A DNA stretch of 37,469 nucleotides from an uncultured Lachnospiraceae bacterium (GTDB taxonomy: Bacteria; Bacillota; Clostridia; Lachnospirales; Lachnospiraceae): NCBI GenBank assembly GCA_900320325.1, contig ONRU01000005.1, forward strand, positions 1 to 37,469, given 5' to 3'. Positions 34,902-37,469 of this stretch are shown piece by piece. Below the pieces are notes generated by a model that was not told the DNA's origin, did no database searches, and worked only from the letters and a program-made list of their open reading frames with translations. Position numbers and translations under genes: made by a program. Position 1 is the stretch's first letter, and the number at the start of each line of letters is the position of its first letter.

Positions 34902-34936
34902 AAACGCCCGAGCCTTTCCCCGGCCCGGGCGTTTTT
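34902..34936 (+). terminator. Terminator C after gatD
   Basis: ACGCCCGAGCC and GGCCCGGGCGT around TTTCCCC, followed by TTTTTGG. The 5' arm is identical to terminators A and B, here in the same orientation as its gene. Confidence 0.85.
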
Positions 34937-34937
34937 G

Positions 34938-35125
34938 GTCAACGAGCTCAGGTCAACGAGCTCTGAGGTCGCGAGCGTGCTGGGTCAACGAGTTCATGGC
35001 TTGCGAGCTCAGAGGTCGTGAGCGTGCGAGGTCTGTGGCTTGGGTCTAGTGATCAACGAGCTCAGAGGTCACGAGCATAGTCAACGAGCTCAGAGGTCGT
35101 TTGCGTAGAGGTCGTTTGCGTGATT
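34938..35125. repeat. Dispersed GAGCTC-type intergenic repeat, block 7
   Basis: Six or more units of the type CAACGAGCTCAGAGGTCGTGAGC and AGAGGTCGTTTGCGT follow terminator C within the 534-base gap 34779-35312. Downstream to 35312, apart from a weak TAAAAT near 35163, nothing else was recognised. Confidence 0.8.
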
Positions 35126-35312
35126 TGCCGGGAGATTCTGATTTATATATTTTTTGTGATGTGCTAAAATACCTTGTACGCATGCGGGCAGATGTCCGTT
35201 CATCAATTATTATTATGATTCAGCTCCGATATGTTCGGATATCATGATTAAAGCATTGATCAGTCCCCGGGCTTTCCCGGATTATAAGCATCAGCTTAAG
35301 GAGAATATAGTT

Positions 35313-36692
35313 ATGTCCAGACCTAATACATTTCAAACGATCATTTCCGTCGCGGCCTGTAAGGCTACGCGTGCCATTCTCAGAAAGACCGGCAAAGGCG
35401 GTACCGCGGTCCCCGGCAAGGTGGCCATGCGGGTCTCGAAAGAGATTCTGAAGCGGACTTCGGAAGGCATGGAAATCATTGTAGTCACCGGCACCAACGG
35501 CAAGACGACTACCTGCAATATGATCGAGCATGCCCTGACGGAGACCGGCCATCCCTGTCTGCTCAATAAATCCGGCGCCAATCTGCTGTCCGGTATTACA
35601 GCGGATCTGACCTGCAATTCCACCTGGACCGGAAAGCCCAAGACCCATTACGCGGTTCTGGAGTGTGATGAAGCGGCCCTGAAACAGGTCGTTCCCCTGG
35701 TGCATCCCAAAGCGGTCGTAGTCACCAACCTGTTCAGTGACCAGGTGGACCGTTACGGCGGCGTTGAAAATACGCTGAAGGAGATCCGGATCGGTGCCAG
35801 CAGGGTTCCCGAGACCACTCTGGTCCTGAACGCGGAAGAGCCTCTCTCCGCCTCCCTGGCCCTGGGACTGCCCAATCAGGTCGTTTATTTCGGCCTGGAC
35901 GCCTCTGTCGGCGTGCAGGGTGACATCGATCTGACGGATGCCGGCAAATGTCCCCGCTGCGGCGGTGAATATGTCTATGATTACAATATTTACGCGCATC
36001 TGGGCGGATTCCGCTGCCAGTCCTGCGGCTATCAGCGGCAGCAGCCTGATGTGGCCGTCACTTCCATTGACAAAGTCAGCGCTTCCGGAACCCAGGTCCA
36101 TATGAAGGCAAAAGGCAGGGAGTATGACGTCTCTATCTCACTTCCCGCGGTCTACAATGTATATAACGCGGCAGCGGCTGTAGCAGCTGTCGGCGTTCTG
36201 GGCGTTCCCGCGGAAGAGGCTATTAAAACGCTTTCTACGGTCCAGTCCTCTTTCGGCAGGCTGGAGACCTTTGACCTGAACGGAAACCGGCTGCAGATGA
36301 TCCTGGTGAAAAATCCTGCCGGATGCAACCAGGCATTCTCTTATCTGACCGGTCTGGAGGAAGATTATACCGCGGTCCTTTACCTGAACAACAGGACCGG
36401 CGACGGCCATGATATTTCCTGGATCAAGGATACGGATTATGAAAAGCTCTGCGCGGATCCCCATATGAAGAAGCTGTATGTCGGCGGTGAATGCGCTGCC
36501 GAGCTGAAGGAACGTCTGCTGGAGGCAGGCGCTTCCGAAGACATCATGCAGATGGTCGGTGACTATGACGAACTGCTCTCCCTCCTGAAGGAGGAGGAGC
36601 GCCCCATCTTTGCCCTGCCCAACTATACGGCCATGATGGATATGCGCAAGGTCCTCAGCCAGGCTACCAACCAGAAAGATTTCTGGGAATGA
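35313..36692 (+). CDS. Second MurT-like Mur ligase family protein, no adjacent GatD
   Basis: This is a 459-residue paralogue of the upstream MurT. The start at 35313 follows AAGGAG; the frame back to 35244 is rejected. It keeps the Walker A TGTNGKTTT (59-67), the zinc ribbon (C213, C216, C235, C238), the LPNYTAM C-terminal motif and a GDGHDISWIKDTDY segment with the catalytic Asp position. IKDTDY replaces IWDADF. Unlike murT it has its own transcription unit and no gatD follows before the window ends or before the converging terminator. It may share the single GatD, use free ammonia, or ligate another substrate. Confidence 0.88.
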   Translation: MSRPNTFQTIISVAACKATRAILRKTGKGGTAVPGKVAMRVSKEILKRTSEGMEIIVVTGTNGKTTTCNMIEHALTETGHPCLLNKSGANLLSGITADLTCNSTWTGKPKTHYAVLECDEAALKQVVPLVHPKAVVVTNLFSDQVDRYGGVENTLKEIRIGASRVPETTLVLNAEEPLSASLALGLPNQVVYFGLDASVGVQGDIDLTDAGKCPRCGGEYVYDYNIYAHLGGFRCQSCGYQRQQPDVAVTSIDKVSASGTQVHMKAKGREYDVSISLPAVYNVYNAAAAVAAVGVLGVPAEEAIKTLSTVQSSFGRLETFDLNGNRLQMILVKNPAGCNQAFSYLTGLEEDYTAVLYLNNRTGDGHDISWIKDTDYEKLCADPHMKKLYVGGECAAELKERLLEAGASEDIMQMVGDYDELLSLLKEEERPIFALPNYTAMMDMRKVLSQATNQKDFWE

Positions 36693-36724
36693 GCCGTTTA
36701 TTCCTGTGGCTGGATCCAGTGAAT

Positions 36725-36813
36725 GGGGCAAGTATTGCCCCTCCGGCATTATAGTGTAGCGAATGATAACCGAATCGGTATATGCAGGAGAGGCAGGGAG
36801 CAAGTATTGCTCC
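36725..36813. repeat. Two small hairpins with covarying stems
   Basis: GGGGCAAGTATTGCCCC (36725-36741) and GGAGCAAGTATTGCTCC (36797-36813) share the GCAAGTATTGC core and a downstream TCCGGCAT. The single stem difference G-C versus A-T is compensated on both arms. They lie in the 352-base gap 36693-37044. Confidence 0.75.
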
Positions 36814-36909
36814 ATCCGGCATATTATTCTAAACCTGAAATTCATGAATGCTGCTGATTCCCTGGCGCCGCTGACAGGCAGATGGCTTCCGGAAAATCCC
36901 GCACACAAC

Positions 36910-36975
36910 AAAATCCCGGATTTCCGTGGGCTGATTTGGAATAATTCCAGCCAGCCCGTCGGAACCCGGGATTTT
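36910..36975. terminator. Bidirectional terminator between converging genes
   Basis: AAAATCCCGGATTTCCG...CGGAACCCGGGATTTTA, with inner pairing GGGCTG/CAGCCC around a loop holding TGGAATAATTCCA. A and T runs flank both sides. It serves the second murT-like gene and the acidic repeat gene. Confidence 0.8.
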
Positions 36976-37044
36976 ACTGTTTCCTGTATATGTTTTCTGT
37001 ATAAGTATTCTGCAAAAAGTTTCCAGTATAAAGTTCTGCTTCGT

Positions 37045-37469
37045 TTACTCAGCAGTAAATGCAGTATCTTCAGCTGCTGCGGCCTGATCTGTATCTTCCG
37101 CAATCTTATCTGCAGCTTCCACAGGCGCTTCCGCAATCTTATCTGTGATTTCCGCAGGCGCTTCCGCAATCTTATCTGTGGTTTCCGCAGGCGCTTCCGC
37201 AATCTTATCTGCGGCTTCCGCAGGCACTTCCGTAATCTCATCGGTATCTTCCGCAGATACTTCCGTGATCTCATCGGTATCTTCCGCAAGTACTTCTGTG
37301 ATCTCTTCGGAATTCTCTTTCACTGTATCAGATTCTTCCAAAAGCGCGGCAGCATCCTGATCCGCAGTGTCTTCCGCACACACGTCTTCTCCGGCTTCTT
37401 CAGATTCCTGACCGTCGATTTCCTGCGCAGCATCCTCCTGCGCGGCGACATCCTCCTGGGCATCGGGCA
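37045..37469 (-). CDS. Acidic 11-residue-repeat protein, C-terminal part (N-terminus beyond window)
   Basis: The minus-strand frame is open from the right edge to TAA at 37045 (141 codons). It is almost entirely Glu, Asp, Ala and Thr. Seven tandem 11-residue units of the type DEITEVSAEDT to DKIAEAPAETT occupy the C-terminal half, preceded by Gln/Glu/Asp/Ala-rich repeats such as AQEDVAAQEDAAQE. One Cys lies near the start of the repeats. Eleven-residue periodic acidic repeats can form amphipathic helices or extended surface stalks. No sorting signal, membrane helix or enzyme domain is present in this part. The start, and any signal peptide or catalytic domain, lie outside the window, so no function is assigned. 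Confidence 0.8.
   Translation of the reverse strand, partial: PDAQEDVAAQEDAAQEIDGQESEEAGEDVCAEDTADQDAAALLEESDTVKENSEEITEVLAEDTDEITEVSAEDTDEITEVPAEAADKIAEAPAETTDKIAEAPAEITDKIAEAPVEAADKIAEDTDQAAAAEDTAFTAE

Overview
This is a bacterial chromosome segment, most likely from a Lachnospiraceae-type Clostridia (Bacillota). The grounds are a type III glutamine synthetase, a MurT/GatD peptidoglycan amidation pair, a glutamine synthetase followed by an ANTAR antiterminator, DUF6465- and DUF6320-like proteins, several zinc-ribbon membrane proteins, and AGGAGG ribosome sites with TTGACA-N17 promoters. No rRNA, tRNA, CRISPR array, IS element or phage gene was recognised. The taxonomic call is an inference from gene content.

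Layout. 1-12.7 kb is accessory: a partial zinc-ribbon membrane protein with an Arg/Ser-repeat N-terminus (minus, open at the left edge); a secreted 3D-domain protein (plus); a SIR2-like protein (plus); an NSS-family sodium symporter (minus); a three-gene plus-strand cluster (condensation-fold acyltransferase, DUF6320-like membrane protein, pectinacetylesterase-like hydrolase); a glutaredoxin and a DUF6465 protein (minus); and two adjacent zinc-ribbon membrane proteins (minus). 13-34.8 kb is a glutamine island. On the minus strand, in transcription order, lie gltB, gltD, a type I glutamine synthetase, an ANTAR regulator, pyrG, carA and carB. On the plus strand lie GSIII (glnN), asnB, murT and gatD. 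A second murT-like gene without gatD follows, then the 3' part of an acidic 11-residue-repeat protein at the right edge.

How the genes work together. Two unrelated glutamine synthetases make glutamine. GltBD recycles it to glutamate. Five glutamine amidotransferases (GltB, CarA, PyrG, AsnB, GatD) spend it on glutamate, carbamoyl phosphate, CTP, asparagine and lipid II amidation. The promoters of gltB, pyrG and glnN are each followed within about 10-13 bases of the -10 box by a hairpin whose 5' arm carries GGCAAAGGCGTCTY. The 5' arm is invariant while the 3' arm drifts. glnA has the same promoter-terminator layout with a different hairpin. With an ANTAR protein encoded next to glnA, this looks like one antitermination-controlled glutamine regulon that includes CTP synthase.

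A second theme is intergenic repeats. A palindromic family around GAGCTCTGAGCTC / GACCTCTGAGGTC fills at least seven gaps. Three of these lie next to terminators sharing an identical 17-base 5' arm. Most other gaps hold short locus-specific tandem repeats of 10 to 35 bp.
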